Source: Anoplolepis gracilipes (Eukaryota; Arthropoda; Insecta; Hymenoptera; Formicidae). From it: DNA of 64,000 nt. A program made the translations under genes and the position numbers. Each line of letters opens with the position of its first letter. The first letter of the stretch is position 1. Under the pieces are notes generated by a model. The model ran no database searches and had not been told where the DNA came from. It saw only the letters and a list, made by a program, of their open reading frames with translations. Positions 24,646 through 37,633 of this stretch are shown here, in pieces. Location: NCBI RefSeq assembly GCF_047496725.1, contig NC_132971.1, positions 3,366,501-3,430,500 of the forward strand, written 5' to 3'.

Positions 24646-27110
24646 GACAGGGTCTTTTCGTAGACAATCTAAATTGTCATTGCAGATCTTACGACGGCTA
24701 GGAACGATTACTTCCTGTCGCACAGTTTGGTAATTGTCGAAAGTGTTTAACTGTTTATGTAAGCAGATGAATATTTAATAGACTTTTAATGTGAAAATAC
24801 AATAAAATTTTAATAATGAAGTTTTATTAAAAAATAAGTTATTCATAGCCTTTATTAACACAATGACTGAATAATTCTTACACGACTCATATCGAATAGA
24901 ATTTAATTTATGTGTAACAATAGTTTGTTTCTCTTATTATGTGTTTTGATCTTATAATAAACAAGTAATATATTGCAATTGTATTATAATTTATTAGTGA
25001 TACATTAATATGACATGAGTTGCGACAAAAACTATTATATCCATTGAAACACGGTGTATAACATCAAACAATACACATACATAATACACACTATATAATT
25101 TTACTGTTTATTATAGTTGAATTAAGACACTTGAATAAATCACGATTTTTACACACGCGTAAATAATAATTAGTTAAATGATAATTAATTGTAATTTAAA
25201 CTATCACAATTTACGTATCTGGCATGTTCACTGTTAAGACGCACTTGACTATGTCCGACTGTTTGTGGACAAATATATTTATAAAATGCTTTTCTATAAT
25301 ATAAATAATCATTTCAAGATTTATATATTATTCAACATAACTGCTAATCTTGTAAGTTTATTAAGCTAATATACATATGATATTGATATCATGTCATTAT
25401 CATACAGTAACATTTTTTTGATTCTTTAATGACATAAAATTACATACACAACCTAACCGCGACTTCCCTTCCTTAGTAAATTGCAGATATATATTATTCA
25501 ATTACAATTTCCTTTATGCTTCTTTCCTTATCCATATATACCCACGGTAATGTACTAAAACAGTAATTTTCTCTTTCCTTAGATAAGTGTGTTTCACTAG
25601 TAAATAATCTGGGATATTCATGTTTCAGTTTACCTAGTAATTTCACAAATTACATGCCCTTGTAATGGTGCAGAAGAATATTTGGAATTCAGTAATGAGT
25701 CACGTATAAAGCATAGTTTTCTTTAAGCATCTTCTATTCCATTCATTCAATATTCACTAAAGGTTCTTTATATCGAGCTTCCTTTCCATCTCCATCTCGA
25801 TTTGTCCTCAATCCTACGGTATCACGACGTCCATCGGCGGCATCAGCGACGGACAAGAAGCAATGGCCCTGCGATGGTGGGCAATTTAAATATCTCGTCG
25901 GAAAAAAGATTATTATTTGAGATGAAGTTGACAGCTACATCATATTCCAATATCGAACCCAAGGGGGTCGAGATGCGACGTCGTACTTACGAAGTACTTC
26001 GTCGCACCGTATATATTCATCCCTCTCTCCATGGTGTAGGCTAATATTGATGGCTCTAAGTGAAATACATTAAAGTTTTTGAATTTCATTAGAAGTCCTC
26101 GCCGCGCGTAGAGCCGTACTTTGACGTCGGATGACATTTATGGAGAATCACGCGTCACCGCGAAATCGAATAACAGCATGGATGACGCCTCGTCAGGTGT
26201 GTCAGATGATTATGTTTTCTGTTCATCCGACGCTAATGCGATACATACAGATCCAATTTGAAGATGTAAATAAATGTAAACAAAATAAGCAACGGATTGT
26301 AAACGTACATATCATTCATTTTGTGCGCTCGTCATCGAAAATTTTTGAAATTTATTTCCCCTGATGTATGTGAATACAAATCATAATTCTTGCGTATCTC
26401 AATTATTTATGGCTTTGTTGTGGATTAAAAATCATAATCAACGTTCACGTGCGTGAAATTTTGACGGTCGTTTCTACGAATATCTTTATCTTAGAGGGCG
26501 GTATTACAAATAGCCACGCAGTGCAGTCACGTACGTCACGCGTCTGGCAAGTAATTTAAAACTTGATAGTGTTATCGTTCGCGCCTTACCAGACAATGTT
26601 TGACTAGGGAGGGGAGGCTTACGGTTAAGTCTCGGTATGTAATAACACGCATGCACGTTGCCAGCCAAAGTTTGTAACGAGCACGACGTACGTAAAGCTC
26701 ATATTCCTTTGGCTCGTACTTGCTTGCCGCCGTCTGCACCCGCCTTTCTCTACCGTTTTCTTCTTTCTCGGCTAGCATACTACCGTATTGCGAATCGACC
26801 TCCACCGACACTTTCGCGTTCTCCCATCTCCCATCCCACTCTATTTCTCTCTATTCCTGCGATTGAGGGAGCGGGAGAGGGTGAATACTGCGAGAAAACT
26901 TTGGTGGCGTGTTCAACTTGACGCAATATCTGTGCGGGCTCGTATAACGTAAACAACGTGTCAGTACCCGCTGCGACACATATATGGGGGCTTCCCCTTA
27001 AACTACGTTGCTATATATTCGCGCAGAATATACTTTAAGGAAAGACTGTCAAACTATGCGTCATGATCTGTGAGAAAATTTTTATAAAAAAAAAATTTTA
27101 AATAACTTGT

Positions 27111-27113
<3 letters not shown>
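24646..27113. other. Spacer, no gene seen
   Basis: Strongly AT-rich from 24.75 to 25.75 kb with no frame of note. A near-perfect 14-bp-arm hairpin is at 25975-26005. Balanced sequence at 26.5-27.0 kb carries only short overlapping frames. Confidence 0.7.
25975..26005. other. Hairpin with 14-nt arms and 3-nt loop
   Basis: GCGACGTCGTACTT (25975-25988) pairs with AAGTACTTCGTCGC (25992-26005) at 12 of 14 positions, leaving an ACG loop; the only mismatches are the TC/TT internal pair. Confidence 0.7.

Positions 27114-27155
<42 letters not shown>
27114..27155. repeat. (CT)n microsatellite, about 42 bp
   Basis: Nearly pure CT dinucleotides between T-rich flanks. Confidence 0.98.
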
Positions 27156-27159
<4 letters not shown>

Positions 27160-30120
27160 AATGCTGACTCTTTTGAAAGAGAGCGTTTGTTTAATACATT
27201 TTATAATTTTAATTTCTTAGGGAATTTAATTTGAATTATTATAATACTTATTACAAGCTTATAAGTATACAAAGTTTGTGTATAATTTATTATTGTAAAT
27301 ACATTTGTAGTATATTTATTACATATAAAAATGTTGATAGGTCTATACATCGGGATAGCTTAATAAATAAATTATTTTTAAAATGTTATCGATCATGATA
27401 AAAAAGAAGAGTAAACACGTGGCTAAAGCAATTGATTGTCGACTTATTTGAAGATTTGAATAAAAGCGAAGGGACAGGGATGCTAGTTTAGTACTGTAAT
27501 GGCAGTAAGAGATAGCAAGAGAAATAAGAAGGATGAAGGGGATGGGGCTAGAGTGGAAAAGGAAAAAAAGAACGTGTCGCATCTGACAGGTCATTTTCCA
27601 GAGCACAGCACCCTCTCGTCGCGTGCGACTTTGGCGCCTCTTTATACCTGCCTGCCTTCATCCCTCTTCGTGCCTGCTCAGAGGATCATGCGGCTATCCT
27701 AAACTCCCATCTACCGTTTCTCCGCGCAATCCTCGATATCTCGTTTGCTGAGTTTGAATTCGCAATGACGCGCCTATAGAGCCGTACCAATATCTAATTT
27801 GATTTCACTCGTGAGACGCCATCCATTCGCATGCGAACGAGTGAACGAGGAAGAAAGAGAAAGAGATAGGGGACAGATTGTCGAAATGTAATGCGTTATT
27901 CCATGCCCGGTAAAATTTCAATGTTTCACCCTATCGTCATTGCCAAAGGATTTCTCGATATATATTTCTCACGTTATTTAGTGCATAATTCACGCAATCA
28001 TAATTAATTGCGGAATTCGCAATTGAATTAGTATCCTTGATATTATATAAATGAAATACAGTCTCAGAGACAGAGAGAAAGAGAGGGAGAAAATTTTGAA
28101 CCGATAGAGCAATGGATACAATCGAAGCGACAATGGTGAGAGCATTCATTTATTACATTTACTTCATGGTTAATTGTTTATTTAGTTTCGATGACTTGAT
28201 ATTGCGTTGTAATGGTCATTTGACAGATGCTTTGACAGATAATTCACAAGTCACGAATTAAACAATACAGAATAAAATTTGATTTGCTTTCACATGTTAA
28301 TCTACATATACATACACTTAATATATTATAAAATTATTAATGTGATAAAATTTAATGATGAAATTTCACGTTTTAACAATACAGTATACGTAATTTTTTT
28401 GACAATTTCTTATCTCTCTTTTTACTACAAGTCGATTAATATATGAACAATATTTCATTGCATGATTTGATTTTGATTATCGTACGATTTGTAAACCAAG
28501 AAAGCACCTAAAACGTGACGTTGATATTGAGGAATGAACAAGATTCATCAAACTACATCAGCGGATAATGAAGGTTCGCTCCATTTATTTCCGCTTGGCT
28601 GCTCATTGATATTCACGCTAATCACACGACGTTATCGATGCTGATATATTTGCTTTAAGGTTTCGCTTTTTTATTTGGCAAGAAAATTGTGGAAGATAAC
28701 TTTGTAAAATATGCGTCCATTAATCATGCATAAGTACTATAATTTATCGTGTTGGTAATGTAACAAAATATTGTATTTAATTTGTATAATATATCACGTA
28801 AGAGTACGCCGTAAATGAAACATCCATTACGAAGGAAATGCATTTAGCGTAATAGTGATGTTTCAAATTCCATTTGATTTGTATAAACGTCACGGGGGAT
28901 TAATCAAAGTGTGTAATAGTACGGAGACCGCTTGTAATATGCAGCTTTAAATATGTCACGTTGGAAAATTGAAAGCGAAATATGATGCATTTTCATGCCG
29001 TATATATTATCTATTTTTAACCTTCGAGTGCACACCTCCCTAGAGGTCTGCGAAGTGAACACGAGGTCAAACTAATTCTAAGTCATTTTTAGACGGATAT
29101 AACAACAATATTACACATTTTTTCATTGAACAGTAGGTACATATTCTTAAAGAGAAAAGTTCAAAATTTATAACTAAATAATTGCAGTAAAAAATTAAAA
29201 AATGTAAAGTTAAAGCTAAAAAAATTCAAAAAGTTAAAGGATATCAGAAAGTATATCATTTTCCAAAAAAATATAAAAAAATTTTTAATTTTCGATACTA
29301 CATCGTGAACATTTAGATTTTTGTATGGGTGTATAATTGAAAAAATTTTTTAAATAGAAACAGACAAATAAATTAAATAAAAAAAAAGTAATCCAAATTG
29401 ATCTCTCCTGTTCTTTATTTAAACGAGTGTCACAAGAGAACTGGCGAAAGTTAAGGATAGTAAGACTGGCCTACAGTAGGATCATGCGAAACTTCTAGTT
29501 TTAAAGTATTAGCAATAGAAAAAATTTTGGGCTCACACAATAACTCCCTTTACAGTCAAACAGTTAATATTGTGTATGTTTATGACTGACAATGAGCACA
29601 AATAAAAAAGAAATTGTTAAAAAGATTTAAAAAAAAAAAGCCATGTAAAGATGTTATCTATATAATGTGTACAATATATTTTCGTAACACAATCAGATGT
29701 GAGTGTCATGTGTGTATGAGTATGTATATACGCGCGCGCACATGCATAAATCTTATCCAAATAAAAAATGCAAATAAATAATTGTTGGTTTGAGCGGTAT
29801 GTATTTTATAATTTCTTTCTTATCAGCATAGCTACCGAATTCGTTTAAATTTAACGACGATTACGCATCAGTGCTTTCTCTACAAAATGGACTTGCTAGA
29901 TACGTTTCGCGGTACACCGGGTCCCCGTTTCGCTCGAAAAAGCCACAATAGGTGCGTTCAATCGCTTAAGTGCAGGTCGTGGTTTGTCCGCTTGCCTGCA
30001 AGTGAAAGGGCGGTATTCAAGTTTTCTTACTACAGCGTATGTATACGTAGGTACTGGACGTTACATAACTAATGAATTGTACATCGGTGCTTATGTAACT
30101 TTCAGGCGTGCAACCAAAGC
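27156..30120. other. AT-rich spacer, no gene seen
   Basis: Mostly AT-rich with very few frames over 60 codons; a balanced island at 27.5-27.9 kb has none that is convincing. Contains the possible TTAA-flanked element listed separately. Confidence 0.7.
29017..29567. mobile_element. Possible TTAA-flanked MITE (piggyBac-like), about 0.55 kb
   Basis: TTAA occurs at 29017-29020 and 29564-29567. Reading inward, both ends start TTAAC and continue as CTTCGAGTGCA on the left and TGTTTGACTGTA on the right; the inner parts match at about 7 of 10 positions. PiggyBac-family elements insert at TTAA and often start with CCYT-type ends followed by a GAGTGCA/GACTGCA-like core. The interior is AT-rich and non-coding. 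The inverted ends are short and diverged, so chance is a real alternative in AT-rich DNA. Confidence 0.3.

Positions 30121-30163
<43 letters not shown>
30121..30163. repeat. (GA)n microsatellite, about 43 bp
   Basis: GA dinucleotides with one GAAAG interruption at the left end, followed by purine-rich sequence. Confidence 0.97.
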
Positions 30164-30166
<3 letters not shown>

Positions 30167-32026
30167 TAAAGAAGAGAATGGGAAAACGAGAAAGCAAGAG
30201 AAGTAAATACGAATAAGAAAAGAGAGAGATAGAGAGACTAAAAGCGGAGGGTGAAGCCCGACGAATGCGCTGCATGAATAACATGCATTTATGCAGTGCC
30301 GACGCAATATGTAAGGAGTCCTTCTCTCCTTATCCGCGAAGGACCAAGAAAACGCGGCGGTACCTCCATATTTTAGGGGACCCGACAAAGTGCTCGATCC
30401 ACGCCCCACTTCTTTTCCTCGTAGCCCATGCATTTATGCAATGACGTAATAATTTCGCGCCTACGCCCATGCGACATCACGCTCAATTTCCCGCGTTCTC
30501 TTCAATCTCTAGCGAACAGCGCTTACATTTATCGTTTATTCTCAAATTTTACTTTACGACGTATCAACAAAGATGTAAAGAAAAGAAGAGGAGAGAGAAT
30601 TAATTTATTTAAAAAAATAATGCGATACGAATTGAGAAAATATATTTTATCCTTGTATTGAAAAGGCTAAATTGAAACTCGTTGTGGAAGACTGCTTTTT
30701 ACAAAAGTATAAAATATACTGGGAAACTGTTTTCGAAAGCCAATTATCTCAGGCAGATATACGGCGGCTATAAACGTAAACGATTATGGACGTGCTTACT
30801 GAGACGCGACCAAGTTGCTCCACACCGAGATTCCCGGCTATCACTCCTCCGTGTACCATACTCAACTGCTTAAGTTATGTGTGGCGGTTCCTGCGGTTTC
30901 TCTCTGGCCGCTCGCTGGAGTTTACACTAGCAAAGGCGTTCCCCTAACGGTATCAAGGTGCGATAGCGCGTGCCATGAAACGCTGCCCTCCCGATTGTTC
31001 AACGGACTGATACGGTTATATGTACGTGTCTGTATACGTGTCTGTGCCTGTAAATTATATTTTCCATCGATCGCGCCGACGGGAATTTACGTTTCATCAT
31101 ATTTTAATTCCCGCATATTCGTTTCAGCGAACTTTAATAAATATCGCACACATTTATAATTAACGCTATCTCCGGACGAAACGTTAACGAATTTTACGTA
31201 GCCCGGGGCGCATGAAAATTATAACGATATTTCATTGTACGAAGTGGCCGGTTACATAACGCGGATCCGCGATTTGCTGCCGATTAAATGCTATTTGTCA
31301 GGAAAAAAGATACAGGAGGGGGAAGGGAGGAAGAGAAGAGAAGCTTCTCGTTAAAATCGCTTTCGGATCGGGAACTTTGCCATCTTAACCACTTTGGTGA
31401 GTCGGGAAAGAGCAGGGTTGCGTTGGCGCGGGAATCACGCTCAAATCAGAGGAATTCTGCGTTTATCCGATAGGAAGGTAATTTTAAAACTTAGCGCACT
31501 TTCTATTTCGTAAAGTCGGCTACCTAAACTCGCGGAAAGTACCTCGGAAGATATGATAAAGACTTCACTTATCTCTCGACAAATCGATCAACAAGCGACA
31601 ATGCGCTAATTCATTTACTTTATCTCGTTGTTTTATTACAAAGGAAAAAAAAGAAACGTATCTCTCTCATACAACTGCGGAATTGGCTATTAAGAACAAT
31701 TAAATTTTCGTTGAAAATGCCTTTTAACCCGTTCCGACAAACAAGATTTTATTGACTTTTAATCGTTACAGCGTAAAGATAATTGGCAATATTTTGCGTT
31801 AACGTCGGTATTTCGACCGTACCTATCAATATTGCTTTAATCATCGATGCATTTGTAAAACGAATATGAATAACCCGATCGACGTTAATTATATCTAGTA
31901 CATTGCTGAAAAGAATATGTGTAGTTTTAAAAAAAATGATTACATTGAAACCAGCTCGTGCTGGCCTAACGGATTTAAATTACATTCCGTTCCGCTTCTT
32001 TCGGAGATACATTTTATAAACGAATG

Positions 32027-32030
<4 letters not shown>
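30164..32030. other. Spacer, no gene seen
   Basis: Mixed composition with short frames only, none above about 114 codons and none with a domain. Pyrimidine and purine runs are scattered without clear splice-site pairs. Confidence 0.65.
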
Positions 32031-32079
<49 letters not shown>

Positions 32080-32102
32080 GGAGAGAGAGAGAGAGAGAGA
32101 GG
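32031..32102. repeat. (GA)n microsatellite, about 72 bp
   Basis: GA dinucleotides interrupted by GGGAGGGGG near 32072-32081. Confidence 0.98.
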
Positions 32103-35100
32103 AGTCGGCCGTACTTTATCGAAAATATTCACTTTGAGCCCCATGGTCCTATAAGCCAATTAACGGACGAATAATGGAACATGGATAAAATTTCGGCGAT
32201 TACCAGTATACGTTGAAGTTAAAAATTCTCAGTTTTGTGCGAATACTATGTTTAATTGAGGCTACATTTAAAATATCTCTGTTATGCGCGCAGCTTTTAC
32301 TCTGTCGATACGAAGTATATTGTGCCAGATTCATATAGCACCAATATATGCATGGTCGAAGCAATGTAAATGCCCTTGTAAAATATTTACACGTATTTGC
32401 GCTGAGTTGCATCGCGTATTTAATTTCCTCCTTACTCTCTTCGCATTTATTAAAATTGATAATTCCAAATCCTCTTGCGTAAATATTTATTAAACTTTAC
32501 ATACATCGATGTATTCAATATTAATTCGTAATCTGCTTTAAATATCGAGACTTTCATCTAACTAACTGTTAACCGACAGAATAGATAGGTAATATTTTAC
32601 ACATCTCATTTTTTTCGAATAATCGATGGGCAGACCTTTCCGAGCGTTGATAGGGATCTAAATTCTTTGGTCTTCCGCTGGAAATTCCATAGGTACAGCA
32701 AGCACGGCATAGTGCGTCAAGGCGCGTGATCCTCTTAACTGTAGTTATCGCGTAATCCACGTTCCCAAGTCGCTCTCAATCAGCGCTGCGCAGCCTATAA
32801 TTCAATATATCGAACCCTTATCTGGACGGCCTAAACTCCACCCACCTGCGTGCTCTCGTCTTCGTCTCGTATCTTAACCCCCTTAACCCCCTTGGCCACT
32901 CCATACGGCATCCGGAGTGTTCTACTAGAATCTCGAGGGGAAAAAAAGGAAACAAAACGAGCAGCCGGACCAGGTCTTGTCTTTCCACGATTTCACTCTA
33001 ACGGTAGAGAGGCCGGTGCGAGCATCGTCGTCGTGAACGTCGCGGAAAAGGATGAACGGAGTTACCTTCTATCGGCGCTGCGCCTCTTAGCCCGTAATTG
33101 AATAACGTGTCTCGAGGCACGACCGGGATCTGGATACCGTGATATAGTGGGATACGACCTTCGTCCACACCTCAGCGACTTCAATCTTTTCTCCACTCTT
33201 CTTCCTTTTGTTCTTCTTTAACGACGAAACGCTTCCGCTCTCGTTCGCTCTCGTCCGATACGCGATGAAATATTACTCGACGGATAAATCCGTATTGTCT
33301 TAGATTCCGAAAGTTTAATTGATATATAATTGTTCGCTCCCTTTTACTTTTTCCGCTTGCTTCCTTAAGTAAATCGATCGTTCCATCCACTCGCTCGTGT
33401 ACATTTGCGTGCGTGCGAAAAGTTAGATGATGTACGTGAGTCGAACGTTTAAAATATTTACAGTGTCGGTCAGGAGCACGTACATTTTTACTTGTCGCAG
33501 GTAAATAATGCAACGTGATAAAGCGGGTTAGATTAATGCCACCAGCCAAGGTAGCCGAAAAACAAGGGCAGATCGGTGTGTCGCAAGTTTTATTTCAGAG
33601 AGCGCTCTCCTCCCCGCGACGTAAAGTAATGTCGGCGTGTCTATGCATCTCATAAGCATCCGCGCGCGATACACGTGGATGCTTTATGAGCAGAAAAGAA
33701 AACAGACTTAATATATCGATACCATTACCAGTATTATTACTAGCGAAAATTGAAGATGACACCATCGTTCCTTAATGTCTTATCTTACACACGTTTTCAA
33801 TTTTGTAAGAAATAGTTGACGAAGCTTCTAATTTATGATTTGTAATTAAGTCGATGCCTGATAATATTTCCTAATATTATTAATATATACATATATGTAT
33901 ATTTAACTAGTAACTATTTAAATCAGAATGTATAAAATCGATATGCGATAAAATGTAAAATTACCAAGCGTGATATTCTGTCGTCGGATGATCGGATGGT
34001 ATGACATTTTCCCAAGTATACTTTCCGTAGTTAAGAACAAGTGATCCGTAAAAGCATTTTGGGTAACGCGTAAGCCTGGAAACTTTGCACCGTTTCCAAT
34101 ATGACGTAAAAGGTCTTTCAGAACATCGTAGCGTCGTCACGCCTTTGGCACTTGTGCCGTATAGTAAATTTCAAGTGTCATCGAGCCGGTGGCTTGAAGT
34201 AAATTCGTCGTTTAAATATCCAGTTAGAAATCGTCAAAGCTGAAAACACATGCTCGTACATTTTAAAGTGTTCGAAAAAAAGGGAGGGAATGTCACGCAA
34301 TATTTTATATTCATTGAAATCAATTTGATAAAAAAAAAACTTTCGGTTGTAATGCCAAACAATTCAAACTAGGTTAATCTGGATAATAAATTATCAGATC
34401 GATAAAAAGTATATAGTACTGTACGACAGCTAAAATCATGCTATTTTATATTTATGAGATAAATATATAATGTAGATCGACATAAGTGCTCATGGCAATC
34501 TAAATGCGTTCCAATAGAAAAGTAGAACGAATTTATACACGAATATTTTCAACGACTTAAAAATTTAAAGGTTTACACACATACATAAATTGGATTTAAA
34601 ATACTTATTCACGTGTATCCCGAAATCTTGCTTTTGTACGTAAGGAATCCTACATCCCTGAAAGTAAACTTCTACCGAACTCACGGGAAGATCTATATAT
34701 CCAGCATAGTTGGAGCGGTGGATCGGAATACGCTGTAAAACCTCTGCCAGATTCAGAAAGATCACGCACGGGCGGAGAGCGAAGGATAAAAGAAAGCAGG
34801 GCCCTAGTTTCGAAAAAGAAACGAGTGCGAGGGAAGAAAGGGTGGAGACACGAGTAGAGGATACTGCAGGCGGTACAGATATTCGTAGGTGTGCGGAGAA
34901 ACAATCTGGGATATGGTCGGCGCGATACGGAACGTGGCGACGAGTGAGAGACGGCGAGGGACGAGAAACTGGGTATAGGAATCGGAAGCGGGTAAAGAAA
35001 GGGGGCGACGGAAAGTATAGTCTAGAAACTTTATCCACTTTGCATGCTGATGGTCACAGATTCGGGAAGACAAAATGGCGCGCGGTAGCAAAGGGTAGAA

Positions 35101-35118
35101 CGAAAAAGGGGATGAATA
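32103..35118. other. Spacer, no gene seen
   Basis: AT-rich with a balanced patch at 32.8-33.6 kb. The 122-codon frame at 33181-33549 on - and the frames at 34.6-35.1 kb have no domain and lie opposite purine-rich sequence. Confidence 0.65.
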
Positions 35119-35176
35119 GAGAGAGAGAGCGAAAGAGAGAGAGAGAGAGAGAGGGGGCGGGAGAGGGGGAGGGGGG
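35119..35176 (+). repeat. (GA)n tract ending in a G-quadruplex motif
   Basis: A GA tract (35119-35152) is followed by G5-C-G3-AGA-G5-A-G6 at 35153-35176. That is four G-runs with loops of 1-3 nt, a classical G4 pattern on the + strand. It lies inside a 269-codon purine-rich frame (34710-35519) that I do not accept as a gene. Confidence 0.9.
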
Positions 35177-35621
35177 CAGAGGACGAGAGAAAAAGGAGAA
35201 GAAAGCGACTGGTGAGCGCGTGGGATCGCGATTCACACAAAATCGATTCCCTTTGTGCCCCTTACCGCCCCGGCACCACCGCCACCGCGCGCCACCGACC
35301 ACCACCGACCGCCTCTCTGTGTGCCTCCTCTCCAAACTTTGTAGCCAATTTACGAGCGACCAAGTCAGCGCCCTTCGATTTTACGCTAATCCGATGCCAA
35401 TGTCGTGCCGTAGACGAGGCGAACCTCTCCCTTATATACCGGGTAGGATACCGAAGGGGATTTCATTTTCCGCGGTCCGTGCCATTCCTTTCTCGGCAGG
35501 CAAGTCTGTTTCAAGGTAACTACTTTCCTTCTCTCTTTGGCTCGGTACTCGCACCCTCCATCGTTCCTGTATTTCTTTGCGTTCTCCTCTTCTTTCGACC
35601 ATCTTGCTTATAGTCCGTTTA

Positions 35622-35661
<40 letters not shown>
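35622..35661. repeat. (CT)n microsatellite, about 40 bp
   Basis: CT dinucleotides, followed by a long pyrimidine-rich stretch and CTCAG at 35706-35710, which resembles a strong 3' splice site on +. Confidence 0.97.
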
Positions 35662-35666
<5 letters not shown>

Positions 35667-37562
35667 CACCCTTTCTTCACCCTACCTCGATCTTGTCTCT
35701 CGTAACTCAGCTCTGACGAGCATCCGCGGTCGTTCGAAGAGGTAATGGGGTTTACCGGGAAGAACCGGCGGTACGTTTCATCCGGTGCGGCCGATCGAGT
35801 TACAGAATTAAGTTCAGCCGTACCGGAATAACGACCAAGCCTCTCGTTCCCTCTTTTCTCCGCTACTTGGCTTGCTCTTCCACTTTTCTCTCGGTTTTGT
35901 GGCAGACAGGAAAACGATTCGAAACCACGATAACGATTTAAGGAAAAAATACTCTTGTTTCAGACTCGTTTGCGTGAGTCGCGAAACGCGCGATAAGACT
36001 CGATTCTACCTTTGACAACGAGTGAAAAGTCGCTGAGAAACTGGGGCTTCGATCGCAGAAGCTAATGTCCCGATAGATTACGAAACGATCGGTACTCCAA
36101 GTTCAAGCACGGTATAGTGATAAAACGGCGGATCGTTATATCCGGATCGTTCCCGCGCTTCCTGATAAAGTTTCCCTGATAGGAATAAATTTTAATCATT
36201 CGCCGGATTCACTGCGCCATCATCGATACGAGGGAACGATTCTTGGCGAATGTCTTATCCGATCACCCGCCTGTGCTCATAACTGTCCCTTAAACTTGTA
36301 AAATTCTTCAATTTTTATACTACGATTATCGCGACCCGATTGCTGATTTATGGGTGCAAGCGTGCTATCGCTCGCGACCTCGAGTTTACAACGCGACAGC
36401 TGCACAAAAGCATCTCGTACCATCTCGCGAGACGATCAGCCGCGAATGTCTCGAGTACCAATAACGTAGACATTCTGTCCATCTAAAAATTGAAATTCGA
36501 GACGATCGTATAACCAACGGTTTCTCGATGCACGTACGTATTCCCAATCGTGCTATATTCGATAACGAACCGGATAGAAAGATGAAGAAAGATGAAGAAA
36601 GATGAAGAAAGATGAAGGTAGTCGGAGAGAAAGAAGAAGAAGAAAGATGAAAAATGGAAGGAACAAGCAGACAAACGATAGTTGTTAAAGAGAACTGAAG
36701 AGTGTAAGAAGTCAAATACTCGTAAAGGTCGAACGGATGGATCGTAAACACGTCCGTTAGAAGGAACAGCGTCATCGTCTCTATCGTGACGCAGACAGGA
36801 AGTCTTGAAAATCTTGGAGATATCAGTTATCTCTGCACAAAACGGAACGGCACTCGGCCTGCTGGTGCTCAATTTCGAAAATCGGCTCGACGCGATCCGG
36901 AAAAATTGAAATTCCTGAGGAGAGAAAAATGCGGGAATATCCGACCGGGCGTGCGAGTCAGCTGTCATTCCCGTGATTGCACGTCCGTCAGTCATCAGGA
37001 ACGGAATGCGCCATTTTCGCAACGCCCGTTCGACATCTCACGGACGACGGAAGGGTTCATTAATTTTCGACGATGACGCTACAGTTCCTTCCGCGTCGGC
37101 GAGGCTGACACTCGATATCAACGTGTTCGACACGCCATGTATTGGGATTCATACTTGCCACGCGGAATTTCACGCTCGCGAAGAATCATTCTCATAAAAA
37201 TAAATGCCATTATTATCATTGTGCTAATAAGACCTAATAGTTCTCGTGCTAACAGTTTTTAGAACGTTATACACCGTCTACATTTTTTGCCCGTTCAATT
37301 AATAATATCACATCTTCATGTGTCGCCGGTGGAAATAGGTATTACCTTCACAAACACATAAACTTTGACAAAGCGAAGATGGATCGTCCCACGTGTATCG
37401 CGCGAACGCGTTTTATGCGGATCATAAAATGCATATTCGATGCTGTCTTCGAGTCTGTAAAACTTTGCACCGTATGAAAACCGAAAGCGATTCAGCTAGG
37501 CGGATATTCGCGTCGATTTTCGTCTGGTATTTCGGTATTCGTGATCGGCCTGTATTTGAGAA
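35662..37562. other. Balanced spacer, no gene supported
   Basis: Moderately CG-rich. The 179-codon frame at 36483-37022 on - is Ser/Phe-rich because it reads the complement of a GAAGAAAGAT repeat, and shows no domain. A possible 31-nt exon at 35711-35741 is discussed as an observation only. Confidence 0.6.
36573..36616. repeat. 10-bp minisatellite GATGAAGAAA
   Basis: Three perfect GATGAAGAAA copies from 36581 and a fourth partial copy, with a degenerate copy before them (36573-36580). The 10-bp period matches the DNA helical repeat. Similar GAAGAA-rich sequence continues to about 36650. Confidence 0.9.
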
Positions 37563-37633
37563 CGAGAGAGATAAAGAGGGAGAGAGAGAGAGAGAGAAGG
37601 AGAGAAAGAGAGAGACAGAGAGAGAGAGAGAGA
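37563..37633. repeat. (GA)n microsatellite, interrupted
   Basis: GA dinucleotides with GGG, AAGG, AAAG and ACAG interruptions over about 70 bp. Confidence 0.95.

Noticed and set aside
34710..35519. 269-codon frame on + strand
   Set aside because: Longest frame, but dominated by Arg/Glu/Lys from GA-rich sequence and a G4 tract. It has antisense frames across it and no domain.
36483..37022. 179-codon frame on - strand
   Set aside because: Its Phe/Ser/Leu-rich core is the complement of the GATGAAGAAA repeat; no domain.
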